DNA of 49,472 nucleotides from DASQPR01 sp035713725 (GTDB taxonomy: Bacteria; Actinomycetota; Actinomycetes; Mycobacteriales; Micromonosporaceae): contig DASTMZ010000196.1 of NCBI GenBank assembly GCA_035713725.1, positions 1 to 49,472 of the forward strand, in the 5' to 3' direction. Below are positions 30,898 to 39,526 of this stretch, piece after piece. Position 1 is the stretch's first letter; each line of letters opens with the position of its first letter. The position numbers and the translations under genes are program-made. The notes under the pieces were generated by a model. It was not told the origin of the DNA. It did no database searches and worked only from the letters and a program-made list of their open reading frames with translations.

Positions 30898-31212
30898 TCA
30901 CTTCTCGATGACGGCGAGTACGTCACGAGCGGAGAGCACTAGGTACTCCTCGCCGTTGTACTTCACCTCGGTGCCGCCGTACTTGGAGTAGATCACCGTG
31001 TCGCCGACCTTCACGTCAACCGGGATCCGGTTGCCTTTGTCGTCGAACCGGCCGGCGCCGACAGCGAGGACGGTGCCCTCCTGCGGCTTCTCCTTGGCGG
31101 TGTCGGGAATCACGAGGCCAGACGCGGTGGTCGTCTCGGCCTCGTTCGCCTGGACCACGATGCGGTCCTCGAGCGGCTTGATCGCAACCTTCGTCGCGGT
31201 AGTCACGGGCAT
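30898..31212 (-). CDS. groES: Co-chaperonin GroES
   Basis: The 104-residue co-chaperonin has IKPLEDRIVVQANEAETTTA, the mobile loop TASGLVIPDTAKEKPQEGTV, the roof-loop region, and VIYSKYGGTEVKYNGEEYLV. It caps GroEL during folding. The ATG at 31212 has a near-perfect AGGAGG a few bases upstream (31216-31221), which decides the start over an upstream open frame. Transcription is controlled by two CIRCE operators and a TTGACG/TAACGT promoter further upstream. Confidence 0.97.
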   Translation of the reverse strand: MPVTTATKVAIKPLEDRIVVQANEAETTTASGLVIPDTAKEKPQEGTVLAVGAGRFDDKGNRIPVDVKVGDTVIYSKYGGTEVKYNGEEYLVLSARDVLAVIEK

Positions 31213-31346
31213 ACCCTCCTGGGGTACTTGGAGTCTTCGATCTGTGTCAGCCACGCAAGAGTTCACGCGGCCAGACCGGGCGGCTCCGTCGTCGCGGGTG
31301 CCGGACCGCTCGGTGCATTGCGACCCACGCCGGCTGGCGCGGCACG

Positions 31347-31373
31347 CTAGCACCCTCAGGGTGAGAGTGCTAA
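31347..31373 (-). promoter_or_regulatory. CIRCE operator 1 (HrcA site)
   Basis: Plus strand CTAGCACCC-N9-GAGTGCTAA (31347-31355, 31365-31373) matches TTAGCACTC-N9-GAGTGCTAA at 16 of 18 positions. It covers the predicted groES transcription start, so bound HrcA would block initiation. Confidence 0.85.
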
Positions 31374-31377
31374 TGGG

Positions 31378-31406
31378 ACGTTAGTCCGCGGCTGGCACTC
31401 CGTCAA
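31378..31406 (-). promoter_or_regulatory. groES promoter
   Basis: On the minus strand TTGACG (31401-31406) and TAACGT (31378-31383) are separated by exactly 17 bp. The promoter lies between and partly within the two CIRCE elements. Confidence 0.75.
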
Positions 31407-31418
31407 ATAGAGTGCCAA
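31392..31418 (-). promoter_or_regulatory. CIRCE operator 2 (HrcA site)
   Basis: CTGGCACTC-N9-GAGTGCCAA (31392-31400, 31410-31418) is a second CIRCE with strong half-sites. It overlaps the -35 hexamer of the groES promoter. Confidence 0.8.
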
Positions 31419-31612
31419 CTCGGCGCGGCACGCGCGGCCAAATGGTGCGGGCTCGCGCGCCGACAGCCACGCTACGGCCATCGTCGCACGGCGAGGTGGT
31501 CGCGGTCCGCCGTCCAGGATCCACGATCTTGGCAGGTACGCGTCACCGCCGGCCGGCCGGATAAGCGGATCAACGACAGCCGATGGTGACAACGTCTGGC
31601 ACGATGCCCGGC

Positions 31613-32458
31613 ATGAATTCCGGATGCCTGGCCGACGCATGCCACGCGTCGCGCCGCCCGCGCACCGAGTCGGGCCGGCGAGCCACTTACGCGACGATGG
31701 TGACCGCCGCGGCTCTGGCCGCCACCATGTTCCTCGCCGGTTGCGCGAGCGCGGCGAAGAGCGGCGCCGGCAACGTCGGCGCGCTGTCGCCGTCCAGCAG
31801 CGTCTCGGTTGGCGAGCCCGGCATCGGTAGCGCGGCGCCGGCGAGCGCGACGCCATCCGGAACGCCCGCGAACGGCGGCGGCGGTGGCGCGCCGACCTAT
31901 CCGAGCACGGACAAGGACTACACCAGGGCGGTCCTGGACGCGTACGACACCCACGCGTCGACGCGACTCGCCCAGCTCACCGTGGCCGATGGCCCGACCG
32001 TGTTCGCGAATCTCGGCTCGCTGGACAAGCACTGGCACTTCCACGCCTGTGGCAATGACGGCGCGCTGCGGCAGTGTACGTACGACAACAACAACGGCGA
32101 CCGCATCTCGATCGACCTCGATCCCGCCTCGCTCGGCAAGCCACACGCGGTCACCACCGCATTCGTCGACCGCACCCACTACGGCAACACCGCCGACGCC
32201 ATGGTCGGTGACTTTATGCAGGCGTGGTTCGACGGCAACACGAGCCGGATGACCGCGCTCGGCGACGCCACCGCAACCAGCTACGCGACCGGGTCCGGCA
32301 ACGCACCGGAGTCGTGGAACCTGAGCGACGCGCCGTCCGGCGCTTCGCCGGGCCACACGATCGTCACGGTCGCCACAGTCGATGGACGGACATTGCTCTT
32401 CGACGTGACCGATTCCAAGGTCGGCCATCCGCACGCCTTCACCAAGGTGACAGTCTGA
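31613..32458 (+). CDS. Putative lipoprotein, unknown function
   Basis: The ~281-residue protein has an Arg-rich N terminus, a hydrophobic stretch and a lipobox MFLAGCAS (Cys near residue 45), so it is probably secreted and lipid-anchored. A Ser/Gly/Pro-rich linker (~50-90) ends in GGGGGAP. The mature domain (YTRAVLDAYDTHASTRLAQL onward) contains HACGNDGALRQCTYDN and may have a disulfide; I recognise no family. ATG 31613 follows a CACGAT hexamer by seven bases; GTG 31583 and ATG 31697 are alternatives. It is divergent from groES and followed after 4 bp by a methyltransferase gene. Confidence 0.6.
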   Translation: MNSGCLADACHASRRPRTESGRRATYATMVTAAALAATMFLAGCASAAKSGAGNVGALSPSSSVSVGEPGIGSAAPASATPSGTPANGGGGGAPTYPSTDKDYTRAVLDAYDTHASTRLAQLTVADGPTVFANLGSLDKHWHFHACGNDGALRQCTYDNNNGDRISIDLDPASLGKPHAVTTAFVDRTHYGNTADAMVGDFMQAWFDGNTSRMTALGDATATSYATGSGNAPESWNLSDAPSGASPGHTIVTVATVDGRTLLFDVTDSKVGHPHAFTKVTV

Positions 32459-32462
32459 TGCG

Positions 32463-33668
32463 GTGTCACCGACGCCGGACGCCATAGCCGCGCTTCGTAC
32501 CCCCGACGGGTCGAGCGCGCTCGCGGCGGCGGCCGCGGCGGCCGGCGGCGATCCGCTTACCGCGGCGAGCGCGCTCCGGACCGCTGGCATCGCGCCGGAT
32601 CTGGCCGCGGCCGCCCTTACCCAGGTCGAGTTGCGGGCGAGAGCCGTCGACAAGTTCGGAACCGACGCGGCTGGCATGTGGTTCACGCGGACCGGGTTGG
32701 AGCAGGCGACCCGCGCCGTGGTGGCACGCCGCCGGGCGACTCGACTGGCGGCCGCCGGTGCGACGCACGTCGCGGACCTCGGCTGCGGCATCGGATCCGA
32801 CACGATCGCGTTCGCGCGCGCCGGATTACGCGTCACCGCGGTCGACGTTGACGCGACCACCGCGTCGGTCGCCGCGGCGAATGTCGCGGACCTCGGCCTC
32901 ACGCATCTCGCGACCGTCCGGCACGCGGCCGCCGCGGACGTCGACCTCCGCACAGTGGACGCCGCGTTCGCCGACCCGGCGCGACGCGGTGGCGGCCGCC
33001 GCGTGTTCAACCCGGCGGCGTACGCGCCACCGTGGACCTATGTGCTGTCGATCGTCGACGCAGTGCCACGAACCGTGCTGAAGGTCGCCCCCGGCATCGA
33101 TCACGCGCTGGTCCCGGACGGCGCGGAGGCGGAGTGGGTGTCGGTGGACGGCGACGTGGTCGAGGCCACGCTGTGGTGCGGGCCGCTCGCCAACGTCGCC
33201 CGCCGCGCCACGTTGCTATCCGGCCTCGGATCGGTCGAGCTGGTCGGCACCGGCACGGCCATCGCACCGGTCGGTCCGATCGGCGGGTACGTGTACGACC
33301 CGGACGGCGCCGTGGTGCGCGCGCATCTGGTGGCCGAGTTCGCCGCGATGGTGGACGGCCGACTTGGCGACGCCTCGATCGCGTACGTCTACGCCGACGG
33401 GCCCATGCACACGCGTTTCGCCCGCGGATATCGGGTGCTGGACGTGATGACGTTCTCGCTCAAGCGACTGCGGGCCGAACTGCGCGCCCGAGACGTCGGA
33501 CGAGTCACGATCAAGAAGCGCGGCTCCGCGATCGAACCGGAGCAGCTGCGCCGGGACCTGCGGCTCCGCGGCGACGCCGAACTGACCGTCATCCTCACCC
33601 GGGTGGCCGGTGCGCCGACCGTGGTGTTGTGCTCGCCCCTGCCGCCGGGCTCGCCCGCCGGGTGCTAG
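32463..33668 (+). CDS. Class I SAM-dependent methyltransferase with THUMP-like C-terminal domain
   Basis: The 401-residue protein has a helical N-terminal part (~100 residues) and a Rossmann methyltransferase core with the SAM motif HVADLGCGIGSDTIAFA (about 98-114), TAVDVDATTASVA and the motif-IV-like AAFADPARRGG. A C-terminal domain (ADGPMHTRFARGYRVLDVMT, VTIKKRGSAIEPEQLRRDLR) matches THUMP-like methyltransferases of actinobacteria. An RNA substrate is plausible but unproven. The GTG start lies four bases after the lipoprotein stop, and the next gene begins 13 bp downstream. Confidence 0.85.
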   Translation: MSPTPDAIAALRTPDGSSALAAAAAAAGGDPLTAASALRTAGIAPDLAAAALTQVELRARAVDKFGTDAAGMWFTRTGLEQATRAVVARRRATRLAAAGATHVADLGCGIGSDTIAFARAGLRVTAVDVDATTASVAAANVADLGLTHLATVRHAAAADVDLRTVDAAFADPARRGGGRRVFNPAAYAPPWTYVLSIVDAVPRTVLKVAPGIDHALVPDGAEAEWVSVDGDVVEATLWCGPLANVARRATLLSGLGSVELVGTGTAIAPVGPIGGYVYDPDGAVVRAHLVAEFAAMVDGRLGDASIAYVYADGPMHTRFARGYRVLDVMTFSLKRLRAELRARDVGRVTIKKRGSAIEPEQLRRDLRLRGDAELTVILTRVAGAPTVVLCSPLPPGSPAGC

Positions 33669-33669
33669 G

Positions 33670-33675
33670 TATCGT
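33670..33675 (+). promoter_or_regulatory. -10 hexamer, leaderless-type
   Basis: TATCGT lies six bases before the GTG at 33682. Confidence 0.4.
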
Positions 33676-33681
33676 TCCGGC

Positions 33682-34164
33682 GTGGCCGGTCAGGGTACCC
33701 GCGCGACGGCGCTGCTGCGTGAACGGAACATCGCGCACACGGTGCACTCGTACGCACACGACGCCCGAGCCCAGTCGTACGGTCTCGAGGCCGCCGCCGC
33801 ACTCGACATCGCGCCGGAGCGGTGCTTCAAGACACTGATCGCCGACGTGGATGGTGCGCTTACCGTCGCGGTCGTTCCGGTCACCGGTCCACTCGACCTC
33901 AAGGCGCTGGCCGCGTCAGTCGGCGGGAAGCGCGCGTCGATGGCCGAGCCGGGCGCCGCCGAGCGGAGCACCGGATACGTACGCGGTGGGATCAGCCCGC
34001 TCGGGCAGCGACGACGACTGCCAACCGTGATCGACTCGTCGGCGTGCGATGGTCCGACGATGTTCGTCTCCGGTGGCCGGCGCGGACTGGAGATCGAGAT
34101 AGCGCCGGCCGACCTGGCCGTGGTCACCGGCGCGACATTCGCGCGAATCGCCGCTGCGCCCTAG
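33682..34164 (+). CDS. YbaK/EbsC-type aminoacyl-tRNA deacylase
   Basis: The 160-residue protein is a full-length single YbaK domain. It has a helical start (ATALLRERNIAHTVHSYAHD), the substrate-binding Lys in APERCFKTLIADVDGALTVA (about residue 51), and GYVRGGISPLGQRRRLPTVI, the family's GGISPxG loop. Such proteins hydrolyse Cys-tRNA(Pro) in trans during translation quality control. The GTG 33682 is supported by TATCGT six bases upstream. The gene is followed immediately by a 13-bp tandem repeat. Confidence 0.9.
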   Translation: MAGQGTRATALLRERNIAHTVHSYAHDARAQSYGLEAAAALDIAPERCFKTLIADVDGALTVAVVPVTGPLDLKALAASVGGKRASMAEPGAAERSTGYVRGGISPLGQRRRLPTVIDSSACDGPTMFVSGGRRGLEIEIAPADLAVVTGATFARIAAAP

Positions 34165-34522
34165 CGTTTCGCAAGGCTGGCGATTGTGGCTGGCGATTGT
34201 GGCTGGCGATTGTGGCTGGCGATTCTGGCTGGCGATTGTGGCTGGCGATTCTGGCTGCCAGCCGGCCGCGACGACCTCTCGACCAGCGCCGGCGCGGTTC
34301 CTAACGGGGGACACCACCGGCCTAAATGGACAACCGAGTTGTGGCTCACAGCCTCGCACGGCAGGCTGGTTGCGCACATGCCGCGGAGCACGCGTTCACG
34401 ACGCGGTGGATCGCGCGACAATACTCCGGCACCGGAGGCTCCGACGCCGTACAAAGGACCTACCCGGCCAGTAGGTCGCGCGGCGTCGGGCACCGCTGGA
34501 CGTGTACGAGGCAGGGGGAACG
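34165..34522. other. 358-bp gap holding a 13-bp tandem repeat and the GAF-regulator promoter region
   Basis: After the YbaK-type stop there is a six-unit 13-bp repeat (34175-34252), then ordinary-looking sequence. An AATACT-like -10 near 34420 with TTCACG upstream is a weak promoter candidate for the GAF regulator. No small gene is convincing: the repeat reads open in several frames only because of its composition. Confidence 0.5.
34175..34252 (+). repeat. 13-bp tandem repeat, six copies
   Basis: The unit GGCTGGCGATTGT is repeated six times without gaps; units 4 and 6 end in CT instead of GT. It starts 10 bp after the YbaK-type stop. The period is not a multiple of three. Confidence 0.9.
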
Positions 34523-35830
34523 TTGGACAATCCGTGGCTCGCGATGGAGGTGGGTGCCGACGCGTCGGCCCGCTCGGCCACCCTGCGTGCCGCCCACGAA
34601 GCGTTCATGGTCACCGGGGCGGTCGCCGAGCCGGTCCGGGACGTGGTGGCGGACTCGTGGCGGCGCTCGGCGGCGCTCGTGGGACCCGACACGATCGCAC
34701 CCGTGCACGTGACCGACGGGGAGCTCGAGGCGTACCGCGTCGACCACCCGCTGGCCAGGGTCATGCCGCTGCTTCGTGATCTGCTCGGCACCATCGCGTA
34801 CGACGGCGCACACCTGATGGGCCTGTCCGACGCGGACGGCCTGCTGCTGTGGGTCGAGGGCCACCCGGGCGTGGTACGCGGCGCGGAGAACACGAATGTC
34901 ATCGCGGGCGCGCGCTGGGACGAGGTGAACGTCGGCACCACCGCGACTGGCATCGCGCTCGCCGTCGACCACGCCGTGCAGATCTTCGGCGCCGAGCACT
35001 TCACCCGATCTCTGCACCACTTCACGTGCGCCGCGGCGCCGATCCACGATCCACAGACCGGCGCGACGCTCGGCGCGGTGAACGTGAGCGGCGGCCCGCA
35101 CCTCGCCAGTCCGCAGAGCCTCGCGCTCGTCCAGGCGACGGCTCGCGCCGCCGAGGCGGAGCTCGCGTCGATGCTCCCGGGGCTGCCACCCACCGCCCCG
35201 CACCTTCGCGTGCTCGGTCGTGACCAAGCGATTCTCGATGTCGGCGGCACGAGGCACCGGCTCGGCCGCCGGCACAGTGAGATCCTGGTGCTGCTTGCCA
35301 CACATCCGGAGGGCCTGTCGGCCGAGCGGCTCGCCTGGGAACTCTACGGAGATCGCAGCGCCAACCCGGCCACCCTGCGCGCCGAACTGTCGCGGCTTCG
35401 CCAGTTGCTCGGTCCGGTGATCGCCTCGCGGCCGTATCGGCTCGCCGAACCGGTGGTGGCCGACTTCGTGACGGTCGCCGACCTCGCGAGGTCCGCGTCG
35501 GTGGCCGATGCCTTGCGGGCGTACGCCGGACCGTTGTTGCCCGGTTCTGGGGCGCCGGGCATCCGACAACTTCGCGACGATCTCGAGACACGAGTGCGCG
35601 AGGCTGTGCTGCGCAGCGCCGACCGCGAACTGCTCAAGCGATGGGCGACCAGCCCGTCGGGCGAGAGCGATCTGGAAGCGTGGGAGTCCGTCGCCGCGGG
35701 TCTGCCGGTCGGGTCCGAGCTGTACAAACGCGCGACCGCGCGCGCCGCGACATTGCGCCGGATCTACGGCGCCGCCAGCGAGGACGACGCCGAGATCCGT
35801 CGCGTACCGCGACAGCGCACCGAGGACTAG
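34523..35830 (+). CDS. GAF-domain transcriptional regulator with C-terminal winged-helix-like region
   Basis: The ~435-residue protein begins like actinobacterial AcoR-type regulators (VADSWRRSAALVGPD, then DGELEAYRVDHPLARVMPLL). A GAF domain follows at about 75-210 (YDGAHLMGLSDADGLLLW, WDEVNVGTTATGIALAVDH, FTCAAAPIHDP, GAVNVSGG). Instead of an AAA+ domain, a winged-helix-like segment follows (HSEILVLLATHPEGLSAERL, then LRAELSRLRQLLG), as in one-component GAF-HTH proteins often linked to aldehyde metabolism. The ligand is unknown and no metabolic partner is adjacent. TTG 34523 follows AGGGGGA at good spacing; GTG 34502 is in frame and possible. Confidence 0.8.
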   Translation: MDNPWLAMEVGADASARSATLRAAHEAFMVTGAVAEPVRDVVADSWRRSAALVGPDTIAPVHVTDGELEAYRVDHPLARVMPLLRDLLGTIAYDGAHLMGLSDADGLLLWVEGHPGVVRGAENTNVIAGARWDEVNVGTTATGIALAVDHAVQIFGAEHFTRSLHHFTCAAAPIHDPQTGATLGAVNVSGGPHLASPQSLALVQATARAAEAELASMLPGLPPTAPHLRVLGRDQAILDVGGTRHRLGRRHSEILVLLATHPEGLSAERLAWELYGDRSANPATLRAELSRLRQLLGPVIASRPYRLAEPVVADFVTVADLARSASVADALRAYAGPLLPGSGAPGIRQLRDDLETRVREAVLRSADRELLKRWATSPSGESDLEAWESVAAGLPVGSELYKRATARAATLRRIYGAASEDDAEIRRVPRQRTED

Positions 35831-35836
35831 CGCGCG

Positions 35837-38800
35837 CTAGTCGACCGGCCGATGGGAGTCCACTGCGGGCAGTGGCAATCGGGTCAGGTCCGGCAGCGAC
35901 GGCGCGACCGGCGTGTGCGCCGGCTCACGCTCGAGTGCCGCGAGCGCCTCCGCGATGCCACGTTCGAGCTGTGCGTCCACGCCCCTCGCGAAGTCCTGCG
36001 GGCGGTTCTCCACCTCGATGTCCGGGTCGGTGCCGTAGTTCTCGACGCCCCATCCGACGTTGTCGAACGCGAACGCGAACTCCGGCTGCGTCGTGACGGT
36101 CCCATCGGACAGCGGATGACGCGGCCAGATGCCGATCACGCCGCCCCACGTACGCCGGCCGATCAGGGGCCCGAGACCCATCTGCTTGAACGCATGGCTG
36201 ACGATGTCGCCATCCGAGCCGGCCGCCTCGTTCGTGAGCATGACCATCGGGCCGCGGGCCGCCTCGTCCGGGTAGGGCTCCGGGACGCCCCACCGTGGGA
36301 AGCCGTAGCCGAGCCGTCGCCGGGCGAGCTTCTGCAGCAGCAGACCGGAGACGTGTCCGCCACGGTTGAATCGGACGTCGACGACGAGCGCCTCCTGATC
36401 GAATTCGGCGAGGAACCCGCGGAGGAACTCGGCGTAGCCCCACGCGGTCATGTCCGGGATGTGTACGTAACCGACCCGACCATCGGTCCGTTCGTGCACC
36501 GTGCTCCGGTTCCCGGACACCCACTCGCGGTAGCGCGCAAACTGTTCGGTGCCGATCGGGCGTACCCGCAATGTCCGCACTGGACCGTCACCGCGACGGA
36601 CCGCGACCTCCACCTCCTGATCGGCCTGGTTCACTAGCAGTGATGCGGGCGTGCGAAGCCGATCCACCGCGATGCCGTTGACCGCGACGATCGCGTCTCC
36701 ATCGCGCACGTCGAGCCCCGGTCGGACGAGCGGCGAACTGTCGCTCGGCGACCAAGCATCGCCGACGACGATGTGACCGATCGTGTGGTCGCCGGTCGCC
36801 GCGTCGTACGCCCAGTCGACGCCGAGGAAGCCCTGGCGATACTGCGGCGACTTGCGGTATGCCCCGCCCGCTTCGTACGCGTGCGACGTGCCGAGCTCGC
36901 CCTGCAACTCCCACAGCAGGTCGGACAGCTCGGAACGGCTCGACACTCGCTCAACCAGCGGCGCGTAGTGCCGGTAGACGGCGTCCCAGTCGAGCGAGGA
37001 CATCTTCAGGTCCCAGAACTGCTCGTGCTGCAGCCGCCACGCCTCGCGGAACATCTGCGGCCACTCCGCGCCCGGCCGCACCGACAGCTTCACGCGATCG
37101 AGATCGATCCAGCCGGTTTCGCGACCCGGATCGTTGCCGTCGGCGGGCTTCTCCCCCGCCGCGACCACCCGGAGGCGGTCCTTCGCGCGGTAGAGCAGCG
37201 TCTTGTGGTCGGGGCCGAGCCAGAAATCGGTGATGCCGTCGGCGATCTGGTCCACCTTGCTGGTCGCCAGCGTGCACGCCTGCAGCGTCCGATTGTCGCC
37301 GGGCGGCTCGTATCCGCCACCGGTTCGTACGCCGACCACCGGGTGCGACGTAAACAGCACCTTCTCGGCCGTACCGGCGATCCGCTCGTAGCGCCCGTCC
37401 GGGACCGGCAGCGGCACCACGCGGCGTTCGATTCCTTCGAGGTCGATGGTCAATGGTCGCGACGCGTCGTCGCCACCGCCCGACGCCAGCGCCGCGTCCG
37501 AAACAGTGGCGTCCGCCGGCGCGCTGCCGGCCGCGGCCGCCACGGCATCCGCACCGTCCGGATTCGCGGCGCCGTTGCCGCCCTTGCCGCCGTTGTCGCC
37601 CTTGCCTCCGCCGTTGTCGCCGGCCTTCCCGCCGGGTGCGCTGATCTCGCCGAGGAACGGCGCGGGCTCGTCGGCGCGAAGTGTCACCGCGAATGGCCGG
37701 CTGCCGAGCGGGAAACCCATCTCGAACTGCATCTCGTCATAGACCGGGTCGAAGCCGCGCTGCCCGATGAAGTAGAGATAGCGCCCGAGCGGATCGAACG
37801 CCGGCCGTCGGTCCCGAAGCACCGGTGTGGTCACCGCGTGTGTGGTGCCGTCGGCGATCCGTAGCACCTTGATCGCGGTCGTCCTCGGACCGTTCGGGAA
37901 TGTATACGCCAGCCAACCGCCGTCCGCCGACCACGTGAGGTCCTCGATGCGGCCGAAGCGGCTGGAGTCGGCGACTCGCGCGGTCGGTGTCGCCGCGCTC
38001 AAGTCGATCACCATCAGTTCGTTGCGATGGTTGCTGACCGCGACGACATCCTCGGACGGCGACGCCGCGATTTCGGTGGCACGCCCGGTGTCCACGCCGG
38101 TCAGGGCGGTCGCGCCACTCGCGTCGAAGACCACGAGTCGTTCGGTCTCCGACTCGTCGCTCGCGGTGCCGACCAGTCGAGTGCCGCCGTGCAAGTAGGT
38201 CAACAGGCGGTAGCGCACGCCGTCCGGCTCGCCAAACTGACGCACTGGCCCGGCGAAGTGGCCGAACGCGAACGCCTTGCCGCGGGCCGTCAACGCAAGT
38301 CGCGCGCCGTCCGGCGACACAGTCACCGTGTCGAGGTGCTCCGCGGCCGGCACGAACTGTCGGTTGCGCTGACTCGCGCCGCTGACCGCGCCGATCGCCA
38401 CCTTCCGAGGCTCGCCAGCCGACGGGTCGAGCAGCCAGATGTCCGCGCCAGAGTGATAGACGAGCCGATGTCCGTCGCCGGCCAGCCCGCGCGCGTAGTA
38501 GTCGTCGTGGTTCGTGTGGCGGCGGAGGTCTGCGCCGTCCATGGTGCATGAATAGACGTTGCCGACGCCCTCGTGGTCGGAAATGAAGTAGACGCGATCG
38601 CCGACGATGCAGGGCGTCGCGACATTCCCGGGTGGCTTGATCAGCCTGCGGAACTCGCCGGAGCCGGTCGCATCGATCCACAGCTCACCGACGCGTCCGC
38701 CGCGATATCTCTTCCAATGCGCCGGATCGATGGTTACGCGAGCGATGACCACCTCGCCGCCCGGGCCGTAGTCGATCACACTCGCCGGACCGTGGGGCTG

Positions 38801-39178
38801 CATCGTCGGCGCACCGCCGTGCGGATCGATCCGGTAGAGCCACCGATCCCGATAGAACGGTCGCTCGGCATCGGTCGCGAACATGATCGCGCCGTCCGGA
38901 GCGAATCCAGCCACCACCATCAACCCACCGAGGTACGTCAACCGACGGGCACCGCCGCCGGCCAGGTGCATCACGTAGACGTCCGGCGCGCCCTCGTCGC
39001 GACCGACGAACGCGATGTGCCGCCCATCCCGCGAAATGCGCGGCCCACTCGATTCAGCGACCCCGGAGGTCAGCCGATCAGCCCGACCACCGGCGGCGTC
39101 GACGCGCCACAGGTCGTCGTCGCTCACGAATACGATCTCGTCGCCGTGGATCGCCGGGCTGCGCAGGTAACCAGTCAT
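35837..39178 (-). CDS. Tricorn protease homologue (S41 family)
   Basis: The 1113-residue protein has the tricorn architecture. Two N-terminal beta-propellers (YLRSPAIHGDEIVFVSDDDL onward, about 1-680) are followed by the C1 helical domain, a PDZ domain (RPGLDVRDGDAIVAVNGI) and the S41 catalytic C2 domain. Expected residues are visible: ELGTSHAYEAGG (oxyanion/His region), nucleophile Ser in NEAAGSDGDIVSHAF and Glu in GVENYGTDP. It degrades proteasome-sized peptides in the cytoplasm. A Gly/Lys/Asn-rich low-complexity insert (DNGGGKGDNGGKGGNG) sits near residues 515-545. GAGGAGG precedes the ATG. It follows tsaD and a small gene on the same strand. Confidence 0.93.
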   Translation of the reverse strand: MTGYLRSPAIHGDEIVFVSDDDLWRVDAAGGRADRLTSGVAESSGPRISRDGRHIAFVGRDEGAPDVYVMHLAGGGARRLTYLGGLMVVAGFAPDGAIMFATDAERPFYRDRWLYRIDPHGGAPTMQPHGPASVIDYGPGGEVVIARVTIDPAHWKRYRGGRVGELWIDATGSGEFRRLIKPPGNVATPCIVGDRVYFISDHEGVGNVYSCTMDGADLRRHTNHDDYYARGLAGDGHRLVYHSGADIWLLDPSAGEPRKVAIGAVSGASQRNRQFVPAAEHLDTVTVSPDGARLALTARGKAFAFGHFAGPVRQFGEPDGVRYRLLTYLHGGTRLVGTASDESETERLVVFDASGATALTGVDTGRATEIAASPSEDVVAVSNHRNELMVIDLSAATPTARVADSSRFGRIEDLTWSADGGWLAYTFPNGPRTTAIKVLRIADGTTHAVTTPVLRDRRPAFDPLGRYLYFIGQRGFDPVYDEMQFEMGFPLGSRPFAVTLRADEPAPFLGEISAPGGKAGDNGGGKGDNGGKGGNGAANPDGADAVAAAAGSAPADATVSDAALASGGGDDASRPLTIDLEGIERRVVPLPVPDGRYERIAGTAEKVLFTSHPVVGVRTGGGYEPPGDNRTLQACTLATSKVDQIADGITDFWLGPDHKTLLYRAKDRLRVVAAGEKPADGNDPGRETGWIDLDRVKLSVRPGAEWPQMFREAWRLQHEQFWDLKMSSLDWDAVYRHYAPLVERVSSRSELSDLLWELQGELGTSHAYEAGGAYRKSPQYRQGFLGVDWAYDAATGDHTIGHIVVGDAWSPSDSSPLVRPGLDVRDGDAIVAVNGIAVDRLRTPASLLVNQADQEVEVAVRRGDGPVRTLRVRPIGTEQFARYREWVSGNRSTVHERTDGRVGYVHIPDMTAWGYAEFLRGFLAEFDQEALVVDVRFNRGGHVSGLLLQKLARRRLGYGFPRWGVPEPYPDEAARGPMVMLTNEAAGSDGDIVSHAFKQMGLGPLIGRRTWGGVIGIWPRHPLSDGTVTTQPEFAFAFDNVGWGVENYGTDPDIEVENRPQDFARGVDAQLERGIAEALAALEREPAHTPVAPSLPDLTRLPLPAVDSHRPVD

Positions 39179-39267
39179 AGGGCGAGGACCTCCTCGGTGT
39201 CGGTGTCAGCGGTTGTGTTTGGTCGGTCGCCGGCGCAGACAAGAATTGCCGGCACCTACGACATTAG

Positions 39268-39522
39268 TCACCGGTCGACGACGCTGAAGTCCCACGCGTG
39301 GCCCGGCCGCTCGACCAGCCGACGCGGCGGCTCGGGAATGTCCGCGGGCTCGCCACGCCATCGTGAGATCACCACGATCCGGTTGTCTGCCGAGCTGAAC
39401 ACCTCGCTCTCGATGTGTTGTGGATCGTCCTCGAGGATCGGGACGCCCACTTCGCACACCCAGGACAGTGCGTCGGCCATCCACTCCGGGTGCGCCTTGA
39501 CCTCCCACATCCGTACGATCAT
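39268..39522 (-). CDS. Small conserved protein downstream of tsaD, ABM-like
   Basis: This 84-residue protein (MIVRMWEVKAHPEWMADALS ... HIESEVFSSADNRIVVISRW ... PGHAWDFSVVDR) has the length and beta-alpha-beta pattern of dimeric ferredoxin-like (antibiotic biosynthesis monooxygenase-type) proteins. Similar short genes occur after tsaD in other actinobacteria, from memory. The ATG lies four bases after the tsaD stop, so they are one operon. The function is unknown; the fold call is tentative. Confidence 0.65.
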   Translation of the reverse strand: MIVRMWEVKAHPEWMADALSWVCEVGVPILEDDPQHIESEVFSSADNRIVVISRWRGEPADIPEPPRRLVERPGHAWDFSVVDR

Positions 39523-39526
39523 CGGG

